Part shown: positions 44,858 through 57,739 of the stretch, piece after piece | How positions within the stretch are numbered: the first letter of the stretch is position 1 | How the letters are laid out: the number at the start of each line of letters is the position of its first letter | Source: Ophioceras dolichostomum | Lineage: Eukaryota; Ascomycota; Sordariomycetes; Magnaporthales; Ophioceraceae | Direction of reading: 5' to 3' | Assembly: GCA_003049485.1 (NCBI GenBank) | Contig: PYST01000142.1 | Coordinates: 652 to 64,651 of the forward strand | DNA: 64,000 bases | Notes under the pieces: generated by a model | What the model was told of the DNA's origin: nothing | Databases searched by the model: none | The model's input: the letters and a program-made list of their open reading frames with translations, nothing else | Position numbers and translations under genes: made by a program

Positions 44858-45807
44858 TTACATCTGCTTGTCCTTGTTGTGGTAGTTCACGTTCTTGTTC
44901 CAGCTGTTTGCGGTTGAGGGGAGAGGTTAGTAGCTGGCCATCCACTCATTACTCTTTTCTCTTCTTCGTTGCTTACAGGGGGGAGTGAGCAGGGGAATTA
45001 CTTACAACAGGGTCTTGTCACCATCGCCCCAGCAGTAGTTCTTGGAGCGGATGTTCTGGTAGGAATACTCGACGCGCTCCTCCAGCGGAGGCAGGTGGGA
45101 CCAGTGCTCCCAGTGCTCGTTCCACAGGGAGTAAGCGTTGACGCTGGCGCCGATGAGGCAAGGAATGGCGACGCTGGTTGTGTGATCCCACAGAGTTAGT
45201 CGACTCGATTCATTCTTCTCCCCTTTCGTTTCGGAGCCTGATCGGTGAGCTTCTCCTCCTCAGTCCCAGTACGTATCCTTCCCCATGGTTTGTAAGAAGC
45301 CGGGTGGGCCAAAGAATGAACGCTAGAGCGGCCCACCAACAAGTGGTGAGTGACCGTGGGTGACACGGAGACGAAGCTGCTTCGGCACCGACGGACTCGA
45401 CGTCTCCGTAGCCGTTTGAGAAGAAGGTTTGCTCGCGACATCGTGCTCGGCGGTTTGGGGTGGTACAAGAACCTACAAGAGCGAAATCTTCTTCCATAGA
45501 TCTGTTTTGGAAAGCGAGTATCAACGAGTCAGCGTGAGCCAATCCTCGAGCCAACCGCAGCACACTTGGGCTCGCACAACTCCAAACCTAGAAGAATAGA
45601 GCTCGACAAGGATAGGAAAACGATATAGTCAGGAGAGCGGCACTAACCAGTCGAAGCGCCGGCGTGCTCCTTCACGTGGCGGCGCTCGCGGACAAAGGTA
45701 TTCTCAGTGGGCGCACCGCCGGCGCTCATGAGGCGGCGCTGGATGGGAGCCCGCAGCTGAGCGGTGAGGCGCGGAGCTGCCCGCAGGATCTGGCGTTGAG
45801 GAAGCAT
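44858..45807 (-). CDS. COX13: Cytochrome c oxidase subunit 6A (VIa), mitochondrial
   Basis: Four exons on the minus strand (45648-45807, 45477-45501, 45006-45173, 44858-44903) join in phase to 132 residues. Exon 2 has only 25 bp and encodes DLWKKISLF across its borders. The N-terminus (MLPQRQILRAAPRLTAQLRA) is a basic mitochondrial presequence. A single membrane helix (VAIPCLIGASVNAYSLW) is followed by the family signature WNEHWEHWSHLPPLEERVEY and YQNIRSKNYCWGDGDKTLFW, ending NYHNKDKQM. The subunit sits in complex IV of the inner membrane, where it stabilises dimers and modulates activity. COX13 normally lies next to APN2 and MAT; here APC5 and about 9 kb of relic-bearing DNA intervene. Confidence 0.95.
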
Positions 45808-46827
45808 CGTCCTTTTGCTGTCGACACACGCGGCAGGCGGAGTGGAGAGTGGTCTTTATTCGGGTTCTGACGGTTCTCCGCGTCGTCGGGGAGGGGTTAG
45901 ATGGCTTGTTAGCCTATGAGCGTGGCGTATACCTGTGCCCAATTCGCCGGAAGGTGCTCCGAGGAGGACGGTGACGACGGGGGTCACGAATGAGAGCTGG
46001 GGGAACTGACCGAGTTGGTGAGTGGTGCAGGGGGGAAAAAAAGCTTCCTTGGTTGTTGGAATCAGGATGAGGTCAATTGAAGCAAAGCTCGCCGAGGCCG
46101 AACGATCAGGTCATTTCTTCGGCTAATGGGATGTCTCTGCTGTGTCAGCCCCGTTGGCTGCATGGGTCTCGTCGAAAATCACACAAAACGTGCCCGGCTT
46201 ATTCACGTGGGGCCTCGCATAGTTGCATAGGTAGGTTACCAGACTAAACAAATATTGATGACTTCACCCAAGGTACAGCGCTGTGACCGCAACCGCACAC
46301 AATGGGCAAGCTGCAGCACACCGTGACCAGGTACTGTGGTAGCTGACATCCCTTTCCCCCCTTGCTCTCCCACCCACACCAACGCGAGCGGTCACTTACA
46401 CATTTCAGAAAAATGCACATTGGTCGACCATGTTTGCTTCCAACTGAACAAGCGATATACTACGGAACCATGCCTCGTGATCTGCATCTACCCGAAACAG
46501 ACCCCAATAGTGCTATTTTGCTCAGAGAGCAATGGCCGACGAGGGCCAAGATCTCGAGGGTCTGGCCTAGGGGTCGGCGAAGGGGTGCGGCCATGAGCGT
46601 GTGTGACCTCAAGCAAGGTTTGATAAAAAGGGGGTTGTCGAGTAACGGCCCGTTGATGCTTCTGGGTTGGATGATATGTAGCAGCCCCTCATCCCCCTTC
46701 TGGGTGCTCTCCCGAGTTCGTCTCTCATCCCTCAGCACCCTCAGAACCTTCAGAATCTGTGCCTGTTGATCTTCAAACCGCTCTATCCTACCCACCAGCC
46801 ACACACACCATCCAAGCACCAGCTACT
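45808..46827. other. Intergenic region between COX13 and the 309-aa gene
   Basis: No gene seen. This divergent interval should contain both promoters. Confidence 0.5.
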
Positions 46828-47970
46828 ATGTCTCACTGGGACAAGGCTCTCGCCGACCACACCTTCGTGGACGCCCTCGTTAATGAGGACAAAGACAAGA
46901 GTGATGATGCCAAAGATGACGTCGACCAAGATGGTGTCGGAGACAACAACATCAAGGACGAAGCCTCCGACGAGGATGCCGTGATCGTGACCCTGGGGGA
47001 CGGTGGTGTCATGGATGAGGACCTGCTCACCGACGAGAACAAAAAGCATCTCCTGAAGGAGGAAGACACAGATGTGCCGCCCCAGGACCCCAACAACGGC
47101 CCGCTCCATGGCGATGGCTCCGACTCCCCTGGGATGATCCGAGGCCGTCTGCCCACAGCCGCGAATGTCTATCTCCCGCTGACTACGGCTTTCCGCCTCG
47201 TCGGCACCATTCTTGCGGCTCCGCTCGAGGGCATGGCAGACATGTGGGAGATAGACCATCGAGGTGAGACCTCCTCCCCATTCGACCACCTCCCCATCTA
47301 TAAAAACTAGCATAGGTAAATAAAAACTAACATATAAACCCCCCGAAGGCCGGCCCACCGGCCGCTACGTCATGAAGTGCATTTTCTTCCCCAACCGCAT
47401 CGGCCAGGGAGGTAAGAGCCCTCAATCACCTCTCAAACTACCTAACCTAACCTTACTCACCCACCTACCACCTACCACCCACGTATAACAAGGTCAGACA
47501 CCAACTAGCTTACACCTACACAATCAACCCCACAACCAGGCACCCTCTTCCCCTACTGGCGCATCGAAGTCAACTTCACCATCCCCAAGCTCCTCGCAAA
47601 CATAGGCTGCACAGACTGGGAGATCACATTCCTCTTCGAACACCCAGAGGCTCTTGACGAGTTCATCCGTATCCTCAAGGAGGAGGCGAACATCTGCGGC
47701 ATCGCCGGCCGCTCCCCGGCGCGGCACGACGTCGTCGTCGTGCAGTACCTGCCGGGGATGAGCCTGCTGCCGCCGTTCGCGCCCTGGCAGGGGGAGATGG
47801 TGCGGTTCGCCCCCTCCGAGGAGGGGACGACGACGACGTGGTTCGACGACATGCTGTCGCGGTTCCCGGTCCCTCCCCGCCCGGTGGGCAGGCCGCAGGG
47901 TGGGCCGCCGCCGTCCCCTGACCCCACGGTCCCCAACCCGCCGCCGGGTGGGCCGTATGCCGCCGAGTGA
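46828..47970 (+). CDS. Unknown 309-aa protein
   Basis: I do not recognise the family. Three exons (46828-47263, 47349-47411, 47540-47970) join in phase to 309 residues; donors are GTGAGA and GTAAGA. The N-terminal third is strongly acidic (DKDKSDDAKDDVDQDGVGD), probably disordered. A middle block (YLPLTTAFRLVGTILAAPLE) is followed by RPTGRYVMKCIFFPNRIGQG and by a folded-looking region (FPYWRIEVNFTIPKLLANIG, then CTDWEITFLFEHPEALDEFI). The C-terminus is Pro/Gly-rich and looks disordered. There is no signal peptide and no clear membrane helix. The ATG at 46828 is preferred over one at 46759 because the acidic domain starts there and the upstream residues look like leader sequence. Function unknown. 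Confidence 0.75.
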
Positions 47971-49372
47971 GAGAAGAGGGAAGCGCGGTCGTTGACGGTT
48001 TGTCGGTGGCTCTGGATGATGGCTACCTACCTGGGTAAACGATTGTTAAGGGCCTCTTGCTCTCTTGCCTAGCACACACACCCACACACCCACACACACA
48101 CACATGACCCCTTTGGCTTCTCTATCGATTGTGTTTTTTCTTTTTCTTATTCTCTCTAACTTGCTATTGCTGTTTTCGTCACTCTTTTATCTTGTATCAC
48201 GCCCCGAGCTTTGGCTGCTAGGAACTTCCCACATTCGTCATCACGTCTTAGCTTTTGCACACTCAAACCAACCCCATACATTTCTTACAGGGCCATCATC
48301 GGTCTGTGGTACCTCAGGTACCTAGTAGTCGTCGGTAGTAGCCGGTAGTATTGTTTGAATCGAATGCAACTTCCTTACCCAGATTGAACACGCATGCATG
48401 CGTGCATGGCTGTCTGCGCGAAATAACCCGCCCCGTGGATGCACGCACCCGAAGATGCGGTGAGAAGTTTGTGATGGGGTATTTTTTTGACTTTTACTCG
48501 CCCGGAGAGGGAAGGCTTTTGCCTTTCGCAGTAAATGAAACGTTGAGCAGCAGCCTGGCCGCTTACATTCACTGCTCCTCGGTCGGGTCGTGATTGCCTC
48601 GCGAGACAGCACGAAACGCGTGACGCGTCGGAGGCCTTTATATACCGACTCCGACCAGTACTTTCCAACAAACAATAGAGAGACAATGGTTGAGTTGGTT
48701 AATCCCTTGAGCAACAAGCCGATCCGGGAAGAGGTGATGCGGGTTGCTTAGGGGGTTGCCGATTCGAGCCACCATTGTTTTTTCTTTTTCGGAATATTTT
48801 TTGGAGTTCTTTTTTTTTCCTTCTCTCTTCTATCTACTGCATGTCGCTGAGCCCGTTTGTCAATGCACCTACTTGAATTGCACCATCAACGTCAAGATGA
48901 TACGCCTTAGCAGGACGCGATAATAGGTACATAATGCTTCCACTCCAGTAGTGAACTGTTTGAACAACAGAAACAAGGAAAAAAGGAAAGAGATAGAGAA
49001 TAAAAGGCCAAGGGGGAAATCACGATGCTGGGCTTGAATGAACCAAACAAAAAGAAAAGATGAGCTGCTTGCGTATTGGGGTATGATGAGAGATGATTCG
49101 AATCGAAAAAAAGAATGAGACCCAAGCCGGACAGATAGAGAAAAGAGGATGTAGAGGGAGTAGGAAGGGTCTACATACATACACACAGACAAAGGGAAAT
49201 CATTATGTCTCCCCTCCGCTCTGCCACACCCCCATCCATTGCACCATCTATCCCACCATCCATCATACCATACCAAAAAGAGGAAAAGAAAATGCTTCAA
49301 GGAGGAATAGAGAGTTCCTAAAAAAGACGCCGCCCGGTGACTAGGTACCTAGGTAGGTGCCTATAGGCTAAT
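47971..49372. other. Intergenic region between convergent genes
   Basis: No supported gene. It contains a short CA repeat (48072-48103) and T-rich tracts. A tRNA-like segment near 48672-48775 was examined and rejected (see rejected list). Confidence 0.5.
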
Positions 49373-52300
49373 CTACCGCGTCCTATCATGCCCCTCCCTC
49401 TCCCTCTCCCTCTCCCTCTCTCTCTCCCTCTCCCTCCCCCGACCCTGGCCGCTGCTTGACCCCTCCCCACCAAAATTGGCGCCGAAGCTCGTGGACAGTA
49501 TGCTAAGCCATCCAACGCCCTCGCTGGCGCGGCGCTGGGAGGCCCGCAATCTCTCCTGTTGCAGTTGCCGTTGCAGTTGCCGTTGCTCTTGCCGCTGTTG
49601 AGCAGACAAACCGCGCTCCAGGTCCGGGTACCCGGCGTTCGCTGAGTCGCCGCGACCGTTGTCGGGCTGTGGCAGGTAGGTCGTCGTTGCTGATGCTGAA
49701 GCGGATGCTGCCGTGGGAGCAAAGACGCCATCGTCGCTGTTGTCGTCGTCTTCGTCTTCATCGTAGTCGTCATCGTGGTAGGCTTCGTAGCGTGGGCCGG
49801 TGGCGGGGGCGCCGCGGGCGAGGGAGCGGACGACGTCGCCTTTGCAGATTGGGCAGGTACGGCGGCGGGTTGTGAGCCATGGTGTGCTGTAGGATGGGGG
49901 CGTTGCGTTAGTATGATAATGTCTTGATCGCTTGTTTGGGCGGGCTAGATGTAGGCGGAGAGATACGGTAGCGTGGTGGAGGATGGGATGTTGTTTGGGG
50001 ATATATGTGGGCAAGTAGCGTAGCGTAGGAAAGGATGCTGTTTGGGGAATACGTGTAGCTGGATAGCAGGGCACGTAGTGTAGCACATGATATGAAGGTT
50101 GTTGCCCTGGGAGGTGGGTGGGTTGACTGGTAGAGACTTGTAGAGTGGGCGGGTTGTACTCACATGCACTCGGCGTGGAATTCGTGGCCGCACGGCAAGC
50201 TCATGACCCGGCTGACGCCGTCGACGTACTCCTCGAGACACACGACGCACTCGACCTGTCTGCCCATGTACTTCTTCCACTGGCTCGACGGGCTGGGCTT
50301 GGGTTGTGGCGGCTGTGGGGGCGGTGGTGGTGCTGGCAACGGCCCGGAACCACTACCACTCCTGCCAGACTCAGACCCAGACTCAGACCCAGACCTAGAC
50401 GCCTGCTGCAGATCCGAGTCTACCCTGAGCAGCGATCCCGATCCAGAGTTTGGAACACCCGTAGTGGTGCGAGACCTAGGCCTCGGGCGCGACGACGACG
50501 AAGAAGAAGAGGGCCGCAGCAGCGGCGACGGCGACGGCGACCTCTGATCGCGGTGATGATGATGATGCTGCTGCTGTTGGAGCAGTGGCGTGGTGGGCGA
50601 CGAGCTCGTCGGCGACGGCAGGCGGGGCGACAGGCTCGGCGAGGACGACGCGACGGTGTGGTACGTGCGCACGGGCAGGCGGTCAATGACGGACTTGGGC
50701 GCCCTCCACCTGCGGCGGCGGATGCGGGCGCGCAGGATCAGCAGGGCGTACACGACGCTGAGCGTGATCAGCGGGCTGATGACCAGGACCAGCAGAGTGT
50801 CGAAGAAGGGGCTCGCGCTGCTCGTCGGGGTGATGGTCACCCAGAGGCCCTCGCGGCCCTCGGGGGGCGGCGGTGGCGGCGGCATGTCCGGGTCTTCGGG
50901 AGAGAGGTCGCCAGCGATGCCAGTGCCGCTGCCGACGGCGATGCCACCACCGCCGCCATTGACAGAGCCCGGCGCAGCACCGCCCGTGGCCTGCGACTCG
51001 GTGCGCGAGAAGTCCGCGCCGTCGTCGTCGCCGAAGATCTTGGACATCAATCCCCCACCGCCCTGATTGCTGGAGCCGCCCTCGCCACCCGATGCGCCAA
51101 ACCCGTCCTTGGTTCCCGGGACATACTCGCCGCTGCCGGGCGTGATCCCCTCCTTCTGCTGCGGCGACGCGACTGGGGGGCTCGTCTTGAGCAGCTCCGC
51201 AGCTTCCTTCTCAATCTCCGCGGCGCTCGGCGGTGCCTTGCCCACCAGATCCGGGTCGCGCCAGTCCTGGACGCCGATCTGGAAGTCGTCGACGACGGTG
51301 CCGTCCTGAGGAGGGGGCGGAGAAAACTTGGACCCGCCCTTCTTCTTCTTGGACGCCTTCTCGAGGCTGTTCCTGATGACCGCATCCTTCTCGTCGCTCC
51401 AGTCGTCCACCAGGACCCAGTCGTTCGACCGGCGCTTGGAGGAGCCGCTGCCGCTGCCGCTGCCGCCGAAGCCGAACAGCGTCGCCAGCCAGCCGTGGCT
51501 GTTCTGCGAGGATGACGGATTCGCCTGGGCCGCCGGCGCGGCGGGCTTCCGCGGGGACTGCAGCGTCTGCAGCTGCTGGGGACTGATGACGCCAGCGGCG
51601 GCCGTCGCCTTCGGGTTGGAGAGGCCAGCAGCACCGGCGACCGCCGTAGCCTGCTGCTGTTGTTGCTGCTTGAGCTTCCTGTTCTTGCGGCCCTTGTCGG
51701 CCTGCTGCACTTTCACCACCGCGTTGCCGCTCTCGTCGATCATGTCCTCGATGAAGCTCCCCGGTTGCATCAGGGAACTCAGCAGGTGGGCCGTCGTGTG
51801 GGACGTGAAGATGGCGGGGATCGTGACGTTGGACGTATCCCCCCTGGCGAACATCTGGATTAGAGGCCCGCCCCTCGTGTTGTCCCCGACGATGACCGCC
51901 ACGGCGCCCCTCCGCTGCGCCCACTTCACCTTCTCCAGGAAGCCGCACCCGCCCCTACTCAGGAGGACCACCTTCCCCGTGATCTCGGCCGTCTCCTGCA
52001 TCGACTGGATGTCGGCGTGCGTCGTGCCCGAGCGCGGCCGCGCGGCCTTGCGTGATCCCGACGACGGACCCCTCGAGAGGCCCTGGTGCAGGTAGTCGTC
52101 GGTGCCGTCGTCGAAGGGCCGGTACTTGACCGACTGCGCCGTCGAGCTCAGGCTCTCGGCCGCCGCCGCCTTGGCCGCCGCCTTGGCCGCCTTACGGTCC
52201 ACGACGGGGCCCTTGGAGCCCAAGTCGTCCCTCTTAAGGTTCTTCGACTTGCTTCCGGGCGAGGTCTGCTTCAGCGTCTTGTCGATCTTCTTCAGGCCCT

Positions 52301-52808
52301 TCATCAGCAGCCCGGAGGAGGGGTTGCCGTCCTCCCAGCCGGGCACGTCGCTGCATCCGAGCTCGCCCTCGCCTTCGCCCCCCTCGCCCTCGGGCAGGTT
52401 GTCGTCCGCGAACCCGCTCCCGATCCACAGCTGCCCGCTCAGGCCCCGCGTCGGCAGCGGGGGTCCGAAGGCCGCCGGCCGCGCGGGGAACGAGGTGCTG
52501 TTATCATCCGTCAGCGAGATGGCTGCGTTCGGCGGGAAGAGCGTGAACGGCACCGAGAACGAGAAGAACGATCGGAAGCCGCCGGATTTCCTCCTGCCGC
52601 TGCTGCTGCCGCCATCGTCGTGTGGTGGGATCGTCGTCGTTGTGGTCGTCGTCGTGGGACCGGAGCCCCCCGCCGTCGCCGCCGTGGCCGCCGTGAAGTG
52701 AGGGGTCCCCACACGGTTGGAGTGGCGGATGGACGTTATCGACCGGCAGAAGAGTAAGAGGGATGCGGTAAAGAAGAACACGAGGATGGCCACCCGCGGA
52801 GGCCGCAT
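49373..52808 (-). CDS. PA-TM-RING type E3 ubiquitin ligase
   Basis: Two exons on the minus strand (50164-52808, 49373-49886) join in phase to 1052 residues; the donor is GTGAGT. A hydrophobic N-terminus (VAILVFFFTASLLLF) is a signal peptide or anchor. A protease-associated (PA) domain follows at about residues 265-345 (GKVVLLSRGGCGFLEKVKWA), then a membrane helix at about 665-690 (LLVLVISPLITLSVVYALLI). A RING-H2 finger (CVVCLEEY ... CGHEFHAECITPWL ... CPIC) is split by the intron between its fifth and last ligands. This order matches endosomal/vacuolar PA-TM-RING ligases such as Tul1- or RNF13-type proteins, which ubiquitinate membrane cargo for sorting. Long low-complexity linkers (Thr, Ser/Gly, Ala) and a C-terminal Arg-Glu alternating tail encoded by a CCCTCT repeat make it longer than usual. 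Confidence 0.88.
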
Positions 52809-55800
52809 CTTTGTTGTGTGCTCGAGATTTTATTCGTTCGTGCCTCGTCTTCTGTTATTCGTTTCGAGACCGGCGATGACGACGTCGGAGGACCTCGGGG
52901 AATACAAAAGTCGTGACGATCGGATCGGGCGGTGGGTTGAGCAGCCTCGATGTGCGATGCAGATCGGAGCCGAGGCGACGCCACCACCACCGCCAATTAT
53001 GGCGAGGAGCTGGAGACACACCACGCACAGCAGCGCCCGCAGGAGCAACGCCAGCAGCAGTATGTCGGTCGAATATGCACGTCGTTGAGTTGGTGCTGCC
53101 CCGTTTTTGCTTGCTTCGAGTCCTCGGCTGCTTGCGACTTGTGCTCTTAGTTAGCACGAAGGATCGGTCTTCCGCCAACGTCCGCGGCCGCTTTTCCGAA
53201 GCAAGCGCAAGCAAGTAGACCGAGAGTGGTTAAGAGACGAGGGGAGTTAAACAAAAAGAAACGAGGTACGAGCGCCAACTTAGTCGACTAGAACACTGGA
53301 GGAGGATAGAAGGAATAAGAAGAAAAAAAAGAGCTAGGCTGCGAAGGAAGAATAACCTAGAAGGAATCAAGGTTGATTGTTGATTGCGAAGTGAGGAGGA
53401 TATGTGAGGGGCATTGGCTCATAGGGTCAAAATGGATCATGGGTGACCCCAACCGCCAGTGACAACAGGCAACTCACCACAGTCACGGCATTGCATGCAT
53501 GCAGATTCCTCAATCAGGTTCAAAAGTTTCTCAGGTCACTTGCAGCTGCTGTTCGGGGACCAATAGCCCGCCCAGAGGTAGCGTCAGTGGGCTTGGGGGC
53601 GTTGGATGTTGGATGGCGCACGATGGGTGCTCACTGCAACCATACAGAGACTACGGTCTGGTCTTTGCGTGACAGGGGTTGACGCTGCTTACCGCCTGAA
53701 AAGAAGGCCTGAGAAGGCACTGGGGAGAATAGCCGGCACCACTGGGGCCAGTCCGACCCCCCTTGCTGCCTGTGGGGACCTTCTCGTCTCCAAGCTGTGT
53801 CGTGCCGCTGCCTGTTCCTGCTGCGCCCGATTCTTGGTGTCCAGTGCTGCCGGATTTCGAAACCTCACCAGTTAGGTTGTTGTCAAGAGAGAGAGAGACG
53901 CAGAGACACACACCAATGACAGACGGTGCCATATCCGTACAGCTCCGATTTATGTGCTAGTGGTGTGTCTGTCGCAACTGGCAGAGAGTAAGTGACTGTG
54001 TGACTTGACAAAAATCTTTGGAAAAGAAAGAGCGGGAGAGAGTGTCCTCCGCCTCCGCCGTGGGGAAAGAGGAAAGAACTTGTTGCCGTCCCGGTTTCAA
54101 CTTCCCCTTCGCGCACACACGCTACGGCATCACATCTGTGGTAAAGCGGGGAGGAACAGCAAGAACGAAAGAAGCACGGAGCGGTAGCGTAGCAATAGAG
54201 GGGTCGAGCACACACAGTAGTCCCGGACAACAGCAAAACACTCTGTTCACATCACATCTCTCTCTGGCTCACTATTTTGTGGAGCACGGGCTATTGACTT
54301 CATCACCACTCACCCCGTCGTATAGCTGTGGTGAAAATGGTCCAGATGGCGAGCAAGGAGCAAGGGCCAGGCTGGTCGAGAGAGAAAACGTGCTCCCTTC
54401 CAGATCCTTCTCAGAGTCTGCTGCTCGCGTGAACCACCAGACGCCGCTCACGCTGACTCGCACTAGCCATTGATGCCATGCTAGGGACCTTTGGTGCCCG
54501 CTCACTGAGCGTGCGCCTCACTAGCTTGAGAGAAGGGAAGCTCTAATGATGCAACATGGAATAGCTCTCTACCTACCGAGCCTACCAAGCTTTCCCCGAA
54601 GTATTCGAGCATTTTAGCCTTCGTTCACGGATCAACCACCTGACCACACCAATACCTCATCTCATCTCACCACTCCACCCTCTTTTGCCTTGTCTCGTTC
54701 TTTTGAGTTCGTCATCGAGGTACGACAGACAGGGTTGCACCATCCAAGTCCGACCGATCATGCATTGGAGACATCGTCCACCAGGAAGAAACCACGAAAA
54801 CGAACAGCAGTAGTAACAACTAACGCCGTGGTCGATGAGACACAGACCTGCGGCCGGAAGGGCGATGGACTCGAGCGGCCCGATCGGAGACCTGACGTTT
54901 TCGGACAATCTCAGGCTTATTTCTCCCCTCTTCCCTTCCTGTAAACATGGGCCGTGCATACGAACCTTCTCCCCACGGCCAGTCGGGTCTTGTCTTCATG
55001 TTTGTTTTGATTTACGTACTCGGTACTTTATTCCTACGTACCTCTCAACATGAGTCTGGATACCTGAACTCTCTCTCCTTCGTAGCCCAAGACGACCCGT
55101 CCCCTCTGGCTCGGCTCGGCATGCATGCAACTCATCAGTCCCGCATTTCTTCCCCTCGGAGATGGGCGTCGTGGGACCACCGAAAATCAAACACGAAAAG
55201 AAAGCCCGAGGAGCGGATCAGGGAGAAGAGAGAAAGCTTGTAAACCGTACTACATACTAGTACTGTATGTAAACAATCTCCTCATAACTTCGTATTGTTG
55301 TTATGATAACGGAAAAGTTTGGTAGGCTATCAGAGATGTAGTGTCGCATTTCCCTGCGCCTCTTCCTCATCAGGAGGCAGGCAGATAGGCGGCCGAACCG
55401 CCCACTGCCAAATTCCCCCCTACTTTTCCATTCCGGCACCCTCGGGCGGCCGCCTCGCCGCCTCGCCGCCTCGCCGCCTTGCCCAACAGCCTGCCTTCCT
55501 AACCAAGTGGACAACACGTCACGTTGGAAGGAGGGGCCGAGAACCAAGCTTTCCTTGTCGCTTTCCTCGGAATCCCTGACTGACACGACAGACTCCACCA
55601 ACATAAAAAAAAAAAAAAACGACGCGTGTTGCCCACGCCAGGCCTCTCGCGATATTCGGCATCTGGAAATTACGCTTGAGGCTCCCCATACTCCGTATGC
55701 GCTTAGAACAATGGAGGGAAATGGAAAAGCAGGCTGTGTTGATCGATGATACGCTGCGATGAACCATGATACAAAGTTGCGATATAGTATATAGTATGTC

Positions 55801-56227
55801 ATGATCGAACCACGGACACCGTACCGTGAAGTCCCATCAGCTTCCGGTACGAACCGGCCGATGTCGAACGTCCCCCTCTGCTCCGTGACCTAGCCGATGC
55901 GGTCCGGTGCTTAGCTACTCCCGTCAACATCGTCAGGCCCCAGTATTATCACACTCTACCTAGGTAGGTTAGGTAGGTGTAGGTACCTAGCAACCCAGAT
56001 GCTGATCATATACCTAGGTACCTAGGTATTGGTTCCCGTTAAGCATGATAGCATTTTTTTCCCCCTCGTTTGTAGACAGATTAGTGTATTGATGCCAAAA
56101 AAAAACCAAAGCGCTGGTGACCAAAGCCAATGCTATGGTACCTTTACATATCTGTCGAGGAGGAGCAAACGAACGCTGGGACTGATGAACGCAGAAGTAG
56201 CAACCTGAATCTGAACCTGAAAACATC
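52809..56227. other. Intergenic region between the RING gene and SLU7
   Basis: No supported gene in 3.4 kb. Features are a tandem cgcctcgc run (55452-55480), an A run (55603-55619) and a dense cluster of GGTACCTAGG motifs (55955-56030). The last part should contain the SLU7 3' untranslated region. Confidence 0.5.
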
Positions 56228-57739
56228 CTAGTGAACAAGCTCGTCCCTCCCCAGCATCTTCGCCATCGGGTCGTCCGCGGCCGTCCTCTTCTTGCGATAC
56301 TCTTCCATCTCGGCCTCTGACACTGCGTCCATCATGTCCGCCGCTGTGCGCTTCTTAGCTCTTGGCTTCAGGGATTGATCTGAAGCATCCAGCTTCTTCT
56401 TTTTGTGATCGTCTGGCCCTTTCTGAACGTCATTGGCTTCGGTCTCGGCATCATCGGCCGGGTGTGCTTCTGTTTCTGTTTCTGCTTCTGGTGCTGGAGC
56501 CGCCTCGATGAGTGCGACGCCGGACCTCTGCTTCTCGGCCGCCTCCCAAGCGATCTTGCCCTCCTCGCCCGTGCAGTAGCTGTTCTTGACGAACGAGTGG
56601 CAGCAGGCGTAGCCCCATCTGAAGTTGGACCACCAGCTGCCCCAGACCGAGGTGTGGTTGTTGAGGAACACGTCCTCTGTGTACTTCGACCGCGCGATCA
56701 CGCGGGGAGCGCCCTTGACGAGGCCGAGCTCGTCGTACTCGACGTACCGCTCCGACACGGTGACCTGAGCCAGCCGCTTGAGCTCTTCTGTAGGCATGGA
56801 GGTCGAAGTATCTCCGCTGTCGCCAACGCCACCGGACCCACCGTATTTTTCCAGAAGCATGCGCTCCTTCTCCTTCTTCTTGATGTCTTCCGCCTCTTGT
56901 ATCTTCTTCCTCGAGAACTCGCCAGCCGTCGGGTTGGCTTGCAGGTGCAGAGACGTGTCGCCTCCCTTCTCCTGCGCCTCCCAGGCGTACCGCTGTGCCT
57001 TCTCGAACTCGGCCGCGTCGCCCGACTTCTTAAGTCGCTTCGATTCGACGAACGCCTCGGCGGCTTTATCTTTGGAGCTGGCGCCAACGTCGACGATGGT
57101 GCGGGTCTTCGGGTCGTACTTGGCAGACTCCAAGTCCAGGTTGAGCAGGTACTTGGCCGTGTCCTCGCGCAGCCGCAGCTGCCTCGTCGAGGTGGGCTGG
57201 TGCCTGCTCATATCCGAGGTCTCGGCGTAGTGGTCGCCGTCCTCGAGCTCCTGGCCCGTCTCCTCGGCGTGCCTGGCCTGAATCTCGCGCCGCAGCTTCG
57301 CCATCTCATTGTAGTCCTCGACAACTTGGCGGTACTCGCGCACGTCGTAGCCGTTCCAGCGGTCGCGCTTGGCGTCCCAGCCCATTTTGACCTCCTGGAT
57401 CAACTCGTCGGCCTGGATGTCGCGCCCCGTCCACTTGGCGCCCTTCGCGCGGGGCCGCTCGAGGCAGTCCTTCGCCTTGTGCGACATGGCGCCGCAGTTC
57501 TCGCACGCGCCCGTGCGGTACTTGGTGGCCGCGGGCCCCAGCTTCTTGCCGCGCTCGTACCATTTCGAGTCCTCTGTCTTCTTGTGTAGACGCTGGTGCT
57601 CGAGGTAGTCTGTGGTCTCGTCATCGGTTCCGGCGTAGAATGGCCGTTTGCTGATGAACGTCGGGATGTAGATGTTCTCCTCCCTCGTCACCGCACCGTG
57701 CTTCGCCTTAGGAGAACCAGGTGGAGACGGAGAAGGCAT
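56228..57739 (-). CDS. SLU7: Pre-mRNA splicing factor SLU7
   Basis: A single exon of 503 residues from the ATG at 57739. The same frame is open further upstream, but MPSPSPPGSPKAKHGAVTRE directly precedes the family core EENIYIPTFISKRPFY and fits known starts. The zinc knuckle CENCGAMSHKAKDC (residues 79-92, C-x2-C-x4-H-x4-C) and the following WTGRDI / GWDAKRDRWNGYD segment are diagnostic. Slu7 acts in the second catalytic step of splicing, helping 3' splice-site selection in the nucleus. The C-terminal part carries Ala/Glu/Thr-rich low complexity and a basic KPRAKKRTAADMM segment that may be nuclear localisation. It is divergent from REV3 with 600 bp between the start codons. Confidence 0.95.
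   Translation of the reverse strand: MPSPSPPGSPKAKHGAVTREENIYIPTFISKRPFYAGTDDETTDYLEHQRLHKKTEDSKWYERGKKLGPAATKYRTGACENCGAMSHKAKDCLERPRAKGAKWTGRDIQADELIQEVKMGWDAKRDRWNGYDVREYRQVVEDYNEMAKLRREIQARHAEETGQELEDGDHYAETSDMSRHQPTSTRQLRLREDTAKYLLNLDLESAKYDPKTRTIVDVGASSKDKAAEAFVESKRLKKSGDAAEFEKAQRYAWEAQEKGGDTSLHLQANPTAGEFSRKKIQEAEDIKKKEKERMLLEKYGGSGGVGDSGDTSTSMPTEELKRLAQVTVSERYVEYDELGLVKGAPRVIARSKYTEDVFLNNHTSVWGSWWSNFRWGYACCHSFVKNSYCTGEEGKIAWEAAEKQRSGVALIEAAPAPEAETETEAHPADDAETEANDVQKGPDDHKKKKLDASDQSLKPRAKKRTAADMMDAVSEAEMEEYRKKRTAADDPMAKMLGRDELVH

Noticed and set aside
48672..48775. tRNA-like segment with an A-box match (tggttgagttgg), a TTCGAGC loop and a following T run
   Set aside because: The T-stem does not pair, the acceptor stem needs many G-U pairs, and no normal anticodon arm forms. 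At best a decayed tRNA.
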